Shown here one piece after another: positions 45,910 through 57,002 of a stretch of DNA of 64,000 nucleotides. The notes under the pieces are model-generated. The model worked only from the letters and a program-made list of their open reading frames with translations, searched no databases and was not told where the DNA came from. Source of the DNA: Bacteroidota bacterium. GTDB taxonomy: Bacteria > Bacteroidota > Bacteroidia > AKYH767-A > OLB10. The position numbers and the translations under genes were made by a program. The stretch lies in NCBI GenBank assembly GCA_016714535.1, contig JADKDR010000015.1, positions 46,833 through 110,832 of the forward strand. The letters run 5' to 3'. Every line of letters starts with the position of its first letter. Position 1 is the first letter of the stretch.

Positions 45910-48165
45910 ATGAACAAGGAATATAAGCAATGGATTCGCAGGTTTTACTACTCCTTCCCTATTCAACTGGTGGTGGTACAGGTTAAAAAAAATCATTTCC
46001 AGCTATTCTATTGGCTTCTATTGTTTAGCATCGTTACCGAAATTTTTATGCAACGCAATGGCGTGCCATTTTTGTTTTTTGCTCCTGAATATAAGGGACA
46101 AGTAAGTTACCTCTCGTTTTTCATTACCGGCTTTGCTTTTGGATTGTTTGTTATTGCCTATCATATATCCAGTTATTTGCTCAACAGTCACCGCTTTCCT
46201 TTCCTTGCAAGTATATCGCGCACATTTTACAAATACTCTCTTAATAACTTTATCATTCCCATTTCTTTTATTTCGCTGTACATCGCTCGTACTTTCCACT
46301 TTCAGTTTTATGAAGAAATGCGGACCCTAACTGAAATCTTACTGCTCATCGTTTCATTTGTTGTAGGATTTATGATCATTCTGTTTTTTGCGTTTTGGTA
46401 TTTTAGCATTACGGATAAAAGTATTTTTAAATTGTATGGAATTACTCCAAGCGAAGAAGAAGATGAACTGACCCCGGTTGCACAATTGTTTACACGCAAA
46501 AAAATATTGGAACAACTGCGAAGAAAAAAATATCTTGTACATGTAGATGTATACCTTGCATCTATAAATAAACTCAAGTTAGTGCGCGATACTTCGCATT
46601 ACGATAAAGATAAGTTGAGAGAAGTATTACGCAAAAACCATTACAACGCAGCTACTTTTCAAATTGCAGTGTTTGTTTTGTTTTTTAGTCTTGGGTTAAT
46701 GCGCGATTTTGAAATATTCCAGATACCTGCTGCTGCCAGTGTGTTCCTGTTGTTCACCTTGCTCATTATGCTTTCGGGGCTTGTTTCGTTTTGGGTGGGC
46801 TCATGGGTAACCACTGCAGTCATAGGCATTTTACTGCTCCTCAACTTTCTGTCTGGTATGGAGTTTATCAATCAGCCTAACCGTCTGTATGGAATCAATT
46901 ACGATAAACCTGCTATCAACTATAATGTTGCAACCATGGATTCATTGTGCAATAAAGAAACCATAAGCAATGATACAGAACATACCCTGACTATATTAAA
47001 TAATTGGAAGGCAAAGTTTACTCCCCCTATCGATAGTGTAAAACCAAAATTGGTTTTGTTAAATCTTAGCGGTGGTGGTGTACGAAGTATGGTATTTAGT
47101 TTTAAAACCATGCAGTTAATCGACAGTGTGCTTGCCGGTAAGCTGATGAATCAAACATTTATGATAAATGGTTCTTCGGGTGGAATGATTAGTGGAGCAT
47201 ATTATCGCGAATTGTACCGGACTAATAAAAGCACCGATACTAGCACATTACCTTATGCAAAAAATTATGATAATGTGGGTAAGGACCTGCTCAATGCTCC
47301 CATGTTTAGCCTGATTGTAAACGATATGTTTTTCACCTTTCAGCAATTTAGTGACGAAGGAAATTACTATCGTAAAGACCGTGCTTACTATTGGGAAAAG
47401 TTGGTAAACAAGAACTTTGATCAAATTTTGCAAGGCCGACTTAAAGACTATCAGGCAGAAGAAGCCAAAGCTGCTATTCCCATGCTCCTATTATCTCCAA
47501 CTATTATAAATGATGGACGTTTTCTGCTGATATCGCCTCAGCCATGCAGCTACTTGCTGCATCAGGGTGATGCCATAGGAAGTAATACACCTATGGTTAG
47601 TAATGGTGTAGAATTTTCGCGATTGATGCAAAACCACGATGCCTTAAACATGCGCCTCACCAGTGCTTTACGCATCAATAGTTCATTCCCATATATAATG
47701 CCTCCGGGCACCCTTCCTACTTCGCCTCGGTTAGAGTGTATGGATAGCGGCATGCGCGACAATTTTGGACTAAACATGAGTATGCGATTTGTTTACATTT
47801 TTCGCGAATGGATTAATGAAAATACATCGGGGGTGGTGATGATACAAATTCGCGATACGAACAAAAAGAATGAGACTGTAGACAACACCTCCAAAACATT
47901 TGTACAAAGTGTTTTTGCACCAATACGAAGTATTTCGATGAATATGATTCCATTGCAGGACTATGCCAACGATGGAAATCTTGAAATGCTTAATACTATA
48001 CTTGATAATAAAATTACAAGCGTTACTTTTCAATTACCTGATACGGTTTCGCGTGTTCCACTAAGCTGGCACTTAACTAACCGCGAAAAGTTGTATATCG
48101 CAGAGCAGGCCTATAATGCACAAAATACGATGGCACTGCAATACCTTGAAAGGCTTTTAAAATAA
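45910..48165 (+). CDS. Membrane-anchored patatin-like phospholipase
   Basis: The 751-residue protein has about eight membrane segments in residues 30-320, followed by a patatin domain (about 375-640). The catalytic signature is complete: oxyanion loop LSGGGVRSM (387-394), nucleophile Ser423 in GSSGGMISG, and the catalytic Asp in CMDSGMRDNFG. It should hydrolyse acyl lipids at the inner membrane. The large N-terminal membrane region makes it unlike soluble patatins such as ExoU. No partner gene is evident. Confidence 0.9.
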   Translation: MNKEYKQWIRRFYYSFPIQLVVVQVKKNHFQLFYWLLLFSIVTEIFMQRNGVPFLFFAPEYKGQVSYLSFFITGFAFGLFVIAYHISSYLLNSHRFPFLASISRTFYKYSLNNFIIPISFISLYIARTFHFQFYEEMRTLTEILLLIVSFVVGFMIILFFAFWYFSITDKSIFKLYGITPSEEEDELTPVAQLFTRKKILEQLRRKKYLVHVDVYLASINKLKLVRDTSHYDKDKLREVLRKNHYNAATFQIAVFVLFFSLGLMRDFEIFQIPAAASVFLLFTLLIMLSGLVSFWVGSWVTTAVIGILLLLNFLSGMEFINQPNRLYGINYDKPAINYNVATMDSLCNKETISNDTEHTLTILNNWKAKFTPPIDSVKPKLVLLNLSGGGVRSMVFSFKTMQLIDSVLAGKLMNQTFMINGSSGGMISGAYYRELYRTNKSTDTSTLPYAKNYDNVGKDLLNAPMFSLIVNDMFFTFQQFSDEGNYYRKDRAYYWEKLVNKNFDQILQGRLKDYQAEEAKAAIPMLLLSPTIINDGRFLLISPQPCSYLLHQGDAIGSNTPMVSNGVEFSRLMQNHDALNMRLTSALRINSSFPYIMPPGTLPTSPRLECMDSGMRDNFGLNMSMRFVYIFREWINENTSGVVMIQIRDTNKKNETVDNTSKTFVQSVFAPIRSISMNMIPLQDYANDGNLEMLNTILDNKITSVTFQLPDTVSRVPLSWHLTNREKLYIAEQAYNAQNTMALQYLERLLK

Positions 48166-48440
48166 GCGCTACGCTTCGTTTGATTTATATTCTATGAACT
48201 TTGCTCTTGCACTGCCCATTGCTTTTATTTTACAATGGAAAATTAAACACTCAAAAAAGCCTCTTCTTAAGCCTCTGTTTTTTTTAAGCTAATTAAAATT
48301 ATTTTCGCACAGCCTCTAGAATTAATTTCTATGACATTTCTTTTGGAAGATTAAAATGATTTGATTAGCTATTGATGCTATGCATCAGTCTTCCTAAAAT
48401 TAAAAATAGATATCCCCTGCTTAAAAATTAAAATACGATT

Positions 48441-50570
48441 ATGAAAAAAATATTTCTCATTACACTCATTGTATCGTCATGCATAATAAGTGTAAGTCAA
48501 CCCTATCAACCTACATGGCAATCACTCGATAGTCGTCCGGTGCCACCGTGGTATAAGGATGCCAAGTTTGGAATATTTATACATTGGGGAGTATATGCAG
48601 TTCCGGGCTTTACGGTTAAGGGCAATTATGCCGAATGGTATCAATACAGAATGCACAGCGGTGATAGTGTGCTAGGTGCATATCATAAAACTCGGTTTGG
48701 AACTAAAACCTATTATCAACTTGCTGATGAATTTAAAGCAGAATTGTATGATCCAACTAAATGGGCACAAGTGATCGAAAAATCGGGAGCAAAATATGTG
48801 GTGCTCACTTCAAAGCATCATGATGGCTTTGCCTTGTGGCCAAGCAAGGAAGCTAGCAGAACATGGGGGTTTCCATGGAATTCCGTTGAAACAGGCCCAA
48901 AACGCGATCTGCTTGGTGAGCTATTTGTTGCCCTGCGCAAAACAACTGTACATGCAGGCATGTACTACTCACTTTATGAGTGGTTTAATCCTTTGTGGAA
49001 AAGTGATCGCAACGCCTATGTAGAGAAACATTGCTGGCCGCAGATGAAAGAATTAATAAACACTTATAAGCCCGAAGTATTCTGGACCGATGGGGATTGG
49101 GATGCAAGCGATGAACTTTGGAAATCGAAACAATTTTTAGCATGGTTGTATAACGAAAGTCCGGTTAAAGACCGTGTGGTAACTGTTGACCGCTGGGGTT
49201 CCGGAATCCGCTTTAAGCATGGCGCAGTGTTTACACCCGAGTATCAGCCTGATTTAGAGTTTGAAAACCACTATTGGGAAGAAAGCCGAGGCATGGCTTG
49301 GAGCTATGGATATAATCGTGCCGAAGATGCATGGGATTATAATTCAGCGCAAACATTAATTCTTAATTTGATAGATAAGGTTAGTCGTGGGGAATTTTTT
49401 ACTTGATATTGGCCCCGATGAGCATGGGCTGATTCCACCAATTATGCAAGAGCGCTTGTTGCAAATGGGCAATTGGATGGATATAAATAATGAAGCAATT
49501 TATAATACCATTCGATGGCGCAATGCATCGCAATGGAGTGAAGGACGTGTTGATTATAAGCCAAAGTCTGGTCATGGCGATCTGCTATTAAAACTTACTG
49601 TTGACCCTGATTCCGGTTACGCTGTGAAAGAGTGTTTTTTACCTACAATCCAACATTAAATAATCTTTATGCCCTGTTACCTATTTATCCTTCTTCTAAA
49701 AAATTAGTCATAAAAGATTTTACAATTCCTGCAGAAACAAAAATCGAATTGATGGAAACTAAAGATCGTTTAAAATGGCAACAAAAAGAAAAAGACATTG
49801 AGATTCAACTTCCTGATTTTGATCCTAACCGAATTAAGAGCGAATACGCATTTGTTATTAAGCTAACTAACTGTGGAGCGTTTGCCGGTAAACCAAAATT
49901 AGAAGTGCACTACGAAGACCAGTCATTAACCCCTTTAATACATATTGACACCAGGAATATGGAGTGTAGATATACGATTGATGGAGGTACTCCTTCAGAA
50001 CAATCGATGCTATACACCAAGCCATTTAGTGTTGATGGTGCGTGCACCATTAGCGCCAGATGCTTTAAAAACGGAATACTTCCGGGTGCGGTTGTCAACC
50101 AAAAAATTGATTCCTATAAATGGCATAATGCCATTGCAACATTCGTGATGCCAAAACAAGGACTCCTTTATAAAGCCTACGAACTCGAATCTGACTCAGT
50201 AAATGATCTACAACATTCGAAAGCAATTAAGACTGGAGAATGCAAAATTATTTCGCTCAATGACTCTACCCGAAGTTTAAACTTCGGGCTGGAATTTGAA
50301 GGATTTTTTAATGCAACTAAAGATGCCGTGTACACGTTCTACCTTACTTCGGACGATGGCAGTGTGCTTTGGATGGATGGAGAGGTATTGATAGATAATG
50401 ATGGTTTACATGGCGATGTAGAAAAATCGAACCGCATAGCCCTTCAAAAAGGATTGCACCGCATAAAAGTAGCTTTTGCACAGGCAGGAGGAGCTGCTAC
50501 ATTAAAGTTACTTTACAGCACCGGCAAACAAAGCCCTAAAGAAATTGAAGCTGAAAATTTATTTCACTAG
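48441..50570 (+). CDS. Alpha-L-fucosidase (GH29) with C-terminal PA14 domain, frameshifted twice
   Basis: The intact protein would be about 709 residues. It has a signal peptide (MKKIFLITLIVSSCIISVS). GH29 features are PVPPWYKDAKFGIFIHWGVY, KYVVLTSKHHDGFALWPSKE, and FWTDGDWD with the likely nucleophile Asp. The frame breaks in the G4 tract at 49389-49392, just before NFLLDIGPDEHGLIPP. It breaks again at T6 (49635-49640), where one T more gives CFFTYNPTLNNLYALLP. The C-terminal ~150 residues are a PA14/GLEYA-type domain (AVYTFYLTSDDGSVLWMDG, then VLIDNDGLHGDVEKS). It would cleave alpha-L-fucosides outside the cytoplasm. Both breaks look like sequence errors. Confidence 0.87.
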
Positions 50571-50763
50571 TTAATAAACTTGTTTAGATTCAACTAATTC
50601 TTTCTCAGGGATAATTTGCAGTAACACTTACAAATAATTTCTTGGGACCAACATATATGGTTACCGTTGCATATAGCTATCCTTCTTACCAAAGCATATG
50701 CTAGCCGATTGATAACGCGTCCTGTCTTACAGTTCGTAAACTTGAAAAATGAAATTATCAGAC

Positions 50764-53576
50764 CTACTTCTTTTCAGGCATAAGTACAAAGCGTGCATAA
50801 TTATCCATAGATAAATACTTATTTGCCAGTTGCTTCAGCTTTTCGCTGCTAATGCCATTTACAATGTTAGCGTAATTCTCAATTTCGATAATATCTTCTG
50901 CATTCAGATAACTTTGACTGATAGCAGCCAGCCAAAAATTATTTTCTTTTAGATCGCTTTCGCGCTCTCTCAATGCAGTTTCTTTAATTTTTTGCAAATC
51001 TTTTTCGTCACAACCATTTGCTTTTATTTTCTCTATTTCGTCTATAGCTGCTTTTATAAGTAGCTCCACATTGTCGGGTGCGCAACCAAACGATACAACA
51101 ATATCATAACCTTGCTTAGGATATTTTTTGGGGCTGCCGTTTACCCCTACTCCATATACGCCACTCTTATCTTCGCGCAGCGACTCACGCAATTTTATAC
51201 TTACCAACTTAATCAGCATATTAAACTCAGCCCTATTGGTGCGGTTAAATTCCATAGGTCCAAACGTTTTTAGATAAACCTGGCTCTTGGGTTCTACTCC
51301 TTTATAAACTGTTCTCTCAACTTTTCCGGTTGGCGTTATCTCATTCACATCTTTAAATTGCGTGGCAGCGCCTTGCGGCAAAGTAGCAATGTATTTTTCG
51401 ATCAGCGATTTGGTTTAGCAATATCCATATTACCAACAAGTGTAAACACCATTCCATTAACTCCGGCAAAACGACTTTTGTAAAAATTAATGGCATCGTC
51501 CATGCTTATTTCTGACAGGCGTTCGGCAGTCATGGGTTGGCTGCGCTTATGATACCCCGACATTACATAGCCTATCGTATCTCTGAAATTACTTTCGGGC
51601 GAAGCACTTTTATTTTGCAACGTAGAGCGCTGTTTACTTAACATGGACAGGTACATATTTTCATCTTCGCGTATGCCGGTATAGTACATGTGCAACATTT
51701 GAAACATTAATTCGGCATCGTCTGGTGTGCAGTTACCATTAAAGCCTTCGCTTATTTCTCCTACAAACGGGCTTATATTAGCCGTGCGGCCCATCATATA
51801 CTTTTCAAGTGCGGTAGCATCCATCTTTCCCAGTCCACTGGCATCAACCAAACTTGCAGCTATAAGTGCCGAGCGATGCTCATCATCCTCCTCACAATTA
51901 GAATGACCACCAAGGCGCTGCGCATTTATCAACAGTTGATCGTTTTTAAAATCGGTAGGCTTCAGCACTACCGTGGCACCATTGGCTAATTTCCATTCAG
52001 TAATATTAAATTTCTCAATTCGCTTTTCACTCACCACTTTTATAGGAGCAGGAATTATTTCCATCAAAGGCGCGTCTGTCACCATATCCATATACGGAGT
52101 AATTTCATCCATACCAATACTTTTTATTCTGGCTTCTATATCTTCCGCTACAGGCATAGTTACTTCCGCTTTATCGGGCACCATCATTATAGCTACGGCA
52201 TTGTAGCCTTCGGTAATATAAACATTGGTCATAGAGTCGAGTTCTTGTTTGGTAATACCGGGCATTAATTTTTTATACAAATTATACTCAGCCGTAATAC
52301 CCGGCATTGACTCGCCTTCAAGAAAATGCCGCACACACTCACTCACAAGATTCCTACTTTCGCGTTTATCACGCTCATTATAACTTACTTCCATATCCTT
52401 CATCATACTCTTTTTGGCACGTTCCAATTCGGAAGGAATAATGCCATGCCTTTTTATGCGGAGTGCTTCGGTAACTAACGCTTCAAGCGCTTTGTCGGTG
52501 CCATTGGGCGGTGCTGCAGCCATGAGCATAAATGCATTTTGAGTACGCACCAGTCCGGTATAACCACCACGTGCGAATAAAAATGGCGGTTCAGGTTCTT
52601 TGCTGCGTTCGCCAAGCCGCGAGCTTATGATGGACGAAATCAGACTCTGACACATGGAAGTGCGATAGTCTTTTTCAGTTTTCAATGAGGTAGCCGGTTG
52701 TTTATAGACTAGTTGCACCATAGAGGTAGTCAACTCCTTATCTTTTGCAATGGCCACTTCAAGCTTTGCATTATCCTGTACTTCCCATTCTTTAATGGGC
52801 ATCGCGTTGCGCGATGCCTTAATTGCAGCGAACTGTTTTTTTACCAGTTGCTCCATTTTATCTACATCTATATCGCCCACAATGGCAATGGCCATTAAAT
52901 CGGGCCTGTACCAGGCTTTATAAAAATCGGTGATGGCCTTATGCGAGCAGGTATCGATTACTTCTTTCTTACCAATAGGTAAGCGTTCGGCATAACGCGA
53001 ATTTTTAAACAGTACAGGCCAATACTGCCTGCGGGCGCGCTCCTGAGCTCCCTGACCAAGGCGCCATTCTTCAACTACCACACCGCGTTCCTTTTCTATT
53101 TCAACACTGTCAAAAGCTACATTATGCGCCCAGTCTTCCAATATCTGCAACCCCTTGGTTAGAATTTCTTCCTTATCTGTGGGTAACTGAATCATATAAA
53201 CGGTTTCGTCAAAACTTGTGTATGCATTAAGGTGCGGGCCAAACTTGGTTCCTATCGACTCCAGGTAATCAACCAATTCGCTTTTCTTAAAATTTTTGGT
53301 GCCGTTAAAACAAAGATGTTCGAGCATGTGGGCAAGACCTTGCTGATGATCGCCTTCGGCCGTGCTTCCCGCATTAACAGCTAGACGCAGCTCAACACGG
53401 TTTTCCGGTTTCTTGTTTTGCATGATGTAATACGTCATGCCATTTGGCAGTTTACCAAAGCGTACAGCATTATCCATAGGCAACATAACAACCATATTAT
53501 TTTGCGCTATTGCTGCTGTGTAACATGATATTACTATCAAGGCCAGAATTATTCTGAATTTTCGATTCATATTCAA
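50764..53576 (-). CDS. M16 family zinc metallopeptidase (two-lobed), frameshifted
   Basis: The intact protein would be about 937 residues, typical for Bacteroidota M16 proteins. It has a signal peptide (KFRIILALIVISCYTAAIAQ). The inverted zinc motif HMLEH (H83, E86, H87) and a downstream Glu in KERGVVVEEWRLG are present. The second, inactive lobe starts near residue 500. At 51409-51411 one base is missing in an AAA tract on the coding strand; an extra A gives IAKPKSLIEKYIATLPQGAA and continues to the stop at 50764. It would degrade peptides in the periplasm. The frameshift separates the C-terminal ~205 residues. Confidence 0.88.
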
Positions 53577-53748
53577 TATTTTTTTAAGGGCGCAAAATAA
53601 TCACAAAAAAGATGATATGGTTCAAAAGTTGTAGGGCTAGATTTTCAAACGTTATGGTGAGGTTAAGTTGTCATTATACATCAATCGAATTATTTAATTT
53701 TGATATCATCAGCAATTTGGTCAAAAAAAAAATTCGTTTTGAGATGAA

Positions 53749-53756
53749 TAATTTTG
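53749..53756 (+). promoter_or_regulatory. Predicted -7 element for the sugar dehydrogenase gene
   Basis: TAATTTTG matches TAnnTTTG and lies 46 bp before the ATG at 53803. Confidence 0.4.
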
Positions 53757-53802
53757 CAGTTCCTCATTTAGGATCACTATTAAAAAAGAAAGAAAAAAAC
53801 TG

Positions 53803-56800
53803 ATGATTCGGCTTACCGCACTTTATATAATATTGTTTGCGAGTTGGTGTTTTAACCACAGTATCGGGCAATCCTTGCCTACAGGCTTTAGTCATACGCT
53901 TGTTACCAATAACCTTAATGGTCCCACCAATATGGCATTTGCCCCGGACGGCCGTATTTTTATTACCGGCAAGAGTGGTGAAATAAGAATCGTAAAAAAC
54001 GGATTGCTACTACCAACACCTTTTGCAGTGCTCAATGCAAGTTATACCGGAGAGCGTGGTTTGCTCGGTATTGCCTTCGATCCCAATTTTGCCTCCAACA
54101 ATTATGTATATGTTCATTATACTATACCCAATGGTAGCAATAACAGGGTGTCGCGCCTAACGGCAAATGGCGATGTGATGGTGCCTAATAGCGAGCTGAT
54201 TATTTTGAATCTTGATCCGCTAAGTAATGCCACCAACCACAATGGCGGCACCATTAAATTTGGTACTGATGGCAAACTCTACATTGGTGCCGGAGAAAAC
54301 AACAATGCCGCGGCATCGCAAGACTTAACAAGCTATTTGGGGAAAATACTGCGCATCAATACCGATGGCAGTGCAGCACAAGGAAATCCTTTCTATACTT
54401 CGAGCAACAGCAAAAAAAAGCGCATCTGGAGTTATGGGCTCCGCAATCCTTTCAGCTTTTCTTTTCATCCGGGCTTTGGAACCCTGTTTATACAGGATGT
54501 TGGAAGCAACCTATTTGAAGAAATAAATAACGGCACACTTGGGGGCTTAAATTTTGGTTGGCCTGCCACCGAAGGTCCCGGAACAAATTCGAGTTACTCC
54601 TATCCTCTTTTTAGTTATGCTAATGGAATGGGTGCTACCGAGGGCTGTGCCCTCTCGGGAGGAACATGGTTTGATGCGGCTATTTCAAATTTTCCGAGCA
54701 CCTATGCTAATAAGTATTTCTTTATTGATTACTGCAATCAATACATCAAATATATAAATGCGAATGGAACGGGAGTAACAACCTTTGCCACCGGTTTGCC
54801 TATTGAAAGCATTATACTAGAGCAAGGGCCTGACGGCAATCTCTACTACCTCTCGCGCAGCACCAACGCGCTTTATAAAATTAGTTTTGCTGGTATAAGT
54901 GCACCTGTTATTAATGCACAACCGGTAAGCACCACTGCTATTGGCGGGCAATCAGCAACGTTTATGGTAACCGTTACCGGAACAGCACCAATTACCTATC
55001 AATGGAAAAAAAATGGTGTTAATATTTCAAACAGCAACAATTCGGTACTTACTTTAAACAATGTTACCGGTGCGAATGCCGGAACGTATACATGCAAGGT
55101 GACAAACGCTTACGGAACAGCAACCAGCAATGGCGCGGTCTTAACTGTATTGCCTTACAACGCCCCACCTGTTGCCACCATTATAAGCCCTGCTTCGGCC
55201 GCTACCTATACAGGAGGTATGACCCTGACTTTTAGCGGAGATGCAACAGATGCCGAAACAGGTACTTTGCCGGCCACTGTGTTTCAATGGGAAGTTGTTT
55301 TTCATCATGCCGCCCATACGCATCCGGGGCCTAGCATTGCGCAACAAGTAAAAACAGGAAGCATTACTATTCCCGATGCAGGCGAAGTGGCTACCGATGT
55401 GTTTTACCGCTTATATCTGTATGTTACCGATCCGGCAGGATTATCCGATACCGCATTTGTTGATATACTTCCTCAAATAGTAAACCTAAAATTTAATACC
55501 GTACCACAAGGCCTTAAACTGCGCATAGATGGGCAAGAAATAATAACACCTTCTACTATACCCAGTGTGGTGGGGCTTAAGCGACAACTTACTGCCATTA
55601 CTCCACAATCTGATAATGGTGGCAATACCTTCTCTTTTGTTAACTGGAATACTGCAACTACTCCCACATTAAATATTACCACCCCTACAACCGGCAAAAC
55701 GTATACAGCTACGTATACTGGCATCTACCGCCCGGCCGACAATCCGTCCAACACCGTGCAGGGTCTCGTAATGGAGCACTATTCAGGCACCTGGACCGAC
55801 ATTCCTGACTTTGCATCCATACTTGCTGATGATGTAGGAACTGTGGCAACCATTTCGGTTGCGACCTATTTAAATACCGACTTCTTTGCCGTTCAGTTTA
55901 GCGGCTATATCAATGTACCAAGCGATGGTATTTACACCTTTTATACCGCATCGGATGATGGAAGCAATTTATACATTGGCGATGCATTAATTGTTGATAA
56001 TGACGGACTGCATGGAATGCTCGAAAAATCGGGCACCATCGGATTGCAGGCCGGATTACATAAAATATCGGTTGGTTTTCTGGAGTACAATGGTGCAGAA
56101 AATTTGATAGTAAGCTATGCCGGGCCTGGAATTAATAAACAGGTTGTTGCTGCCTCCTCATTGTTTAGAAATGCTGATGTGGTAGAAATTCCTGTAAACG
56201 GTGATGCCTATATACGCAGTGGAACCTACGCTAATACTGCCCTTGGCAACACCGACCCTCTGAAACTAGCCTGCAGGCAGGCAACTGCTGCCAACAGCAA
56301 TTTTCAACAAACCATTCTAAAGTTTGATATCTCAGGATTGAATAATCCTGTTGATTCCGCTTTATTGGTGATGCATGGAGCACTTAACCAAACCACTACC
56401 TCATCCCTTAACATTGGTGCATACAAGCTTAGCTCAAATACCTGGGGACAAAATACGGTCACCTTTAACAATGCCCCAACCTTTGGCGCATTGCTCGATC
56501 AAGCAAGAGTAAAAGGAACAAATCAAAAAGACTATATGTGGGATGTAACCGCTTATGTAAACGAATATATATCGAGCGGCTTTAGTAAAATTCCAATTGG
56601 CATTAGCTGCCTCAATAAACCCGGAAATGTTACAGCTATTTTCAATTCAAGCGAAAGCAATACTGCTATTCCAAAACTGATTATTATATCCAATCAGGTA
56701 GTACCAAACATAAGTCAGAAAAACATTGCTAAGCATACCTCCCAATCGCTTCAGGATATGGTGCAGGTATTTCCAAATCCTGCAACCACAACCTTGCATG

Positions 56801-56997
56801 TAAAAATTAATGCACCGTACTCACAGTTGCAATTTGAACTAACCGATATGCGCGGCAGCGTGGTTAAAACAGGAAGACTTTACGATCATTCGCTATTTTC
56901 GATTGATGTAAGCGATGTAACTAAGGGTATATACTATCTGAAAATTTACAATTCAGCCTTTGTAAAAATAGAAAAGGTAGAAGTGTGTTGCGATTAA
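53803..56997 (+). CDS. PQQ-type sugar dehydrogenase with Ig, PA14, DNRLRE and T9SS domains
   Basis: The 1064-residue secreted protein has a signal peptide at 1-22. The GSDH-type propeller spans about 25-370 (NGPTNMAFAPDGRIFITGKS, GERGLLGIAFDPNFASNNYV, NHNGGTIKFGTDGKLYIGAG, GLRNPFSFSFHPGFGTLFIQ). An Ig-like domain is at 372-455 (YQWKKNGVNISNSNN, GTYTCKVTNAYG). A PA14 domain is at about 650-790, with YTFYTASDDGSNLYIGDALI and DNDGLHGMLEKSG. A DNRLRE/CBM96-like domain is at about 795-955. The T9SS sorting domain starts near 985 (VFPNPATTTLHVKINAPY). It probably oxidises sugars or related polyols on the cell surface using PQQ; the substrate is unknown. The PA14 resembles that of the nearby fucosidase. 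Confidence 0.88.
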   Translation: MIRLTALYIILFASWCFNHSIGQSLPTGFSHTLVTNNLNGPTNMAFAPDGRIFITGKSGEIRIVKNGLLLPTPFAVLNASYTGERGLLGIAFDPNFASNNYVYVHYTIPNGSNNRVSRLTANGDVMVPNSELIILNLDPLSNATNHNGGTIKFGTDGKLYIGAGENNNAAASQDLTSYLGKILRINTDGSAAQGNPFYTSSNSKKKRIWSYGLRNPFSFSFHPGFGTLFIQDVGSNLFEEINNGTLGGLNFGWPATEGPGTNSSYSYPLFSYANGMGATEGCALSGGTWFDAAISNFPSTYANKYFFIDYCNQYIKYINANGTGVTTFATGLPIESIILEQGPDGNLYYLSRSTNALYKISFAGISAPVINAQPVSTTAIGGQSATFMVTVTGTAPITYQWKKNGVNISNSNNSVLTLNNVTGANAGTYTCKVTNAYGTATSNGAVLTVLPYNAPPVATIISPASAATYTGGMTLTFSGDATDAETGTLPATVFQWEVVFHHAAHTHPGPSIAQQVKTGSITIPDAGEVATDVFYRLYLYVTDPAGLSDTAFVDILPQIVNLKFNTVPQGLKLRIDGQEIITPSTIPSVVGLKRQLTAITPQSDNGGNTFSFVNWNTATTPTLNITTPTTGKTYTATYTGIYRPADNPSNTVQGLVMEHYSGTWTDIPDFASILADDVGTVATISVATYLNTDFFAVQFSGYINVPSDGIYTFYTASDDGSNLYIGDALIVDNDGLHGMLEKSGTIGLQAGLHKISVGFLEYNGAENLIVSYAGPGINKQVVAASSLFRNADVVEIPVNGDAYIRSGTYANTALGNTDPLKLACRQATAANSNFQQTILKFDISGLNNPVDSALLVMHGALNQTTTSSLNIGAYKLSSNTWGQNTVTFNNAPTFGALLDQARVKGTNQKDYMWDVTAYVNEYISSGFSKIPIGISCLNKPGNVTAIFNSSESNTAIPKLIIISNQVVPNISQKNIAKHTSQSLQDMVQVFPNPATTTLHVKINAPYSQLQFELTDMRGSVVKTGRLYDHSLFSIDVSDVTKGIYYLKIYNSAFVKIEKVEVCCD

Positions 56998-57002
56998 CCG
57001 CA

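Noticed and set aside
48240..48300. Terminator after the patatin gene
   Set aside because: The T run near 48280 is preceded by a direct repeat AAGCCTCT and not by an inverted repeat, so no stable stem forms.
53612..53803. 63-residue ORF ending at the start of the sugar dehydrogenase gene
   Set aside because: It covers the predicted promoter of that gene, shows no family similarity and lacks a start signal.
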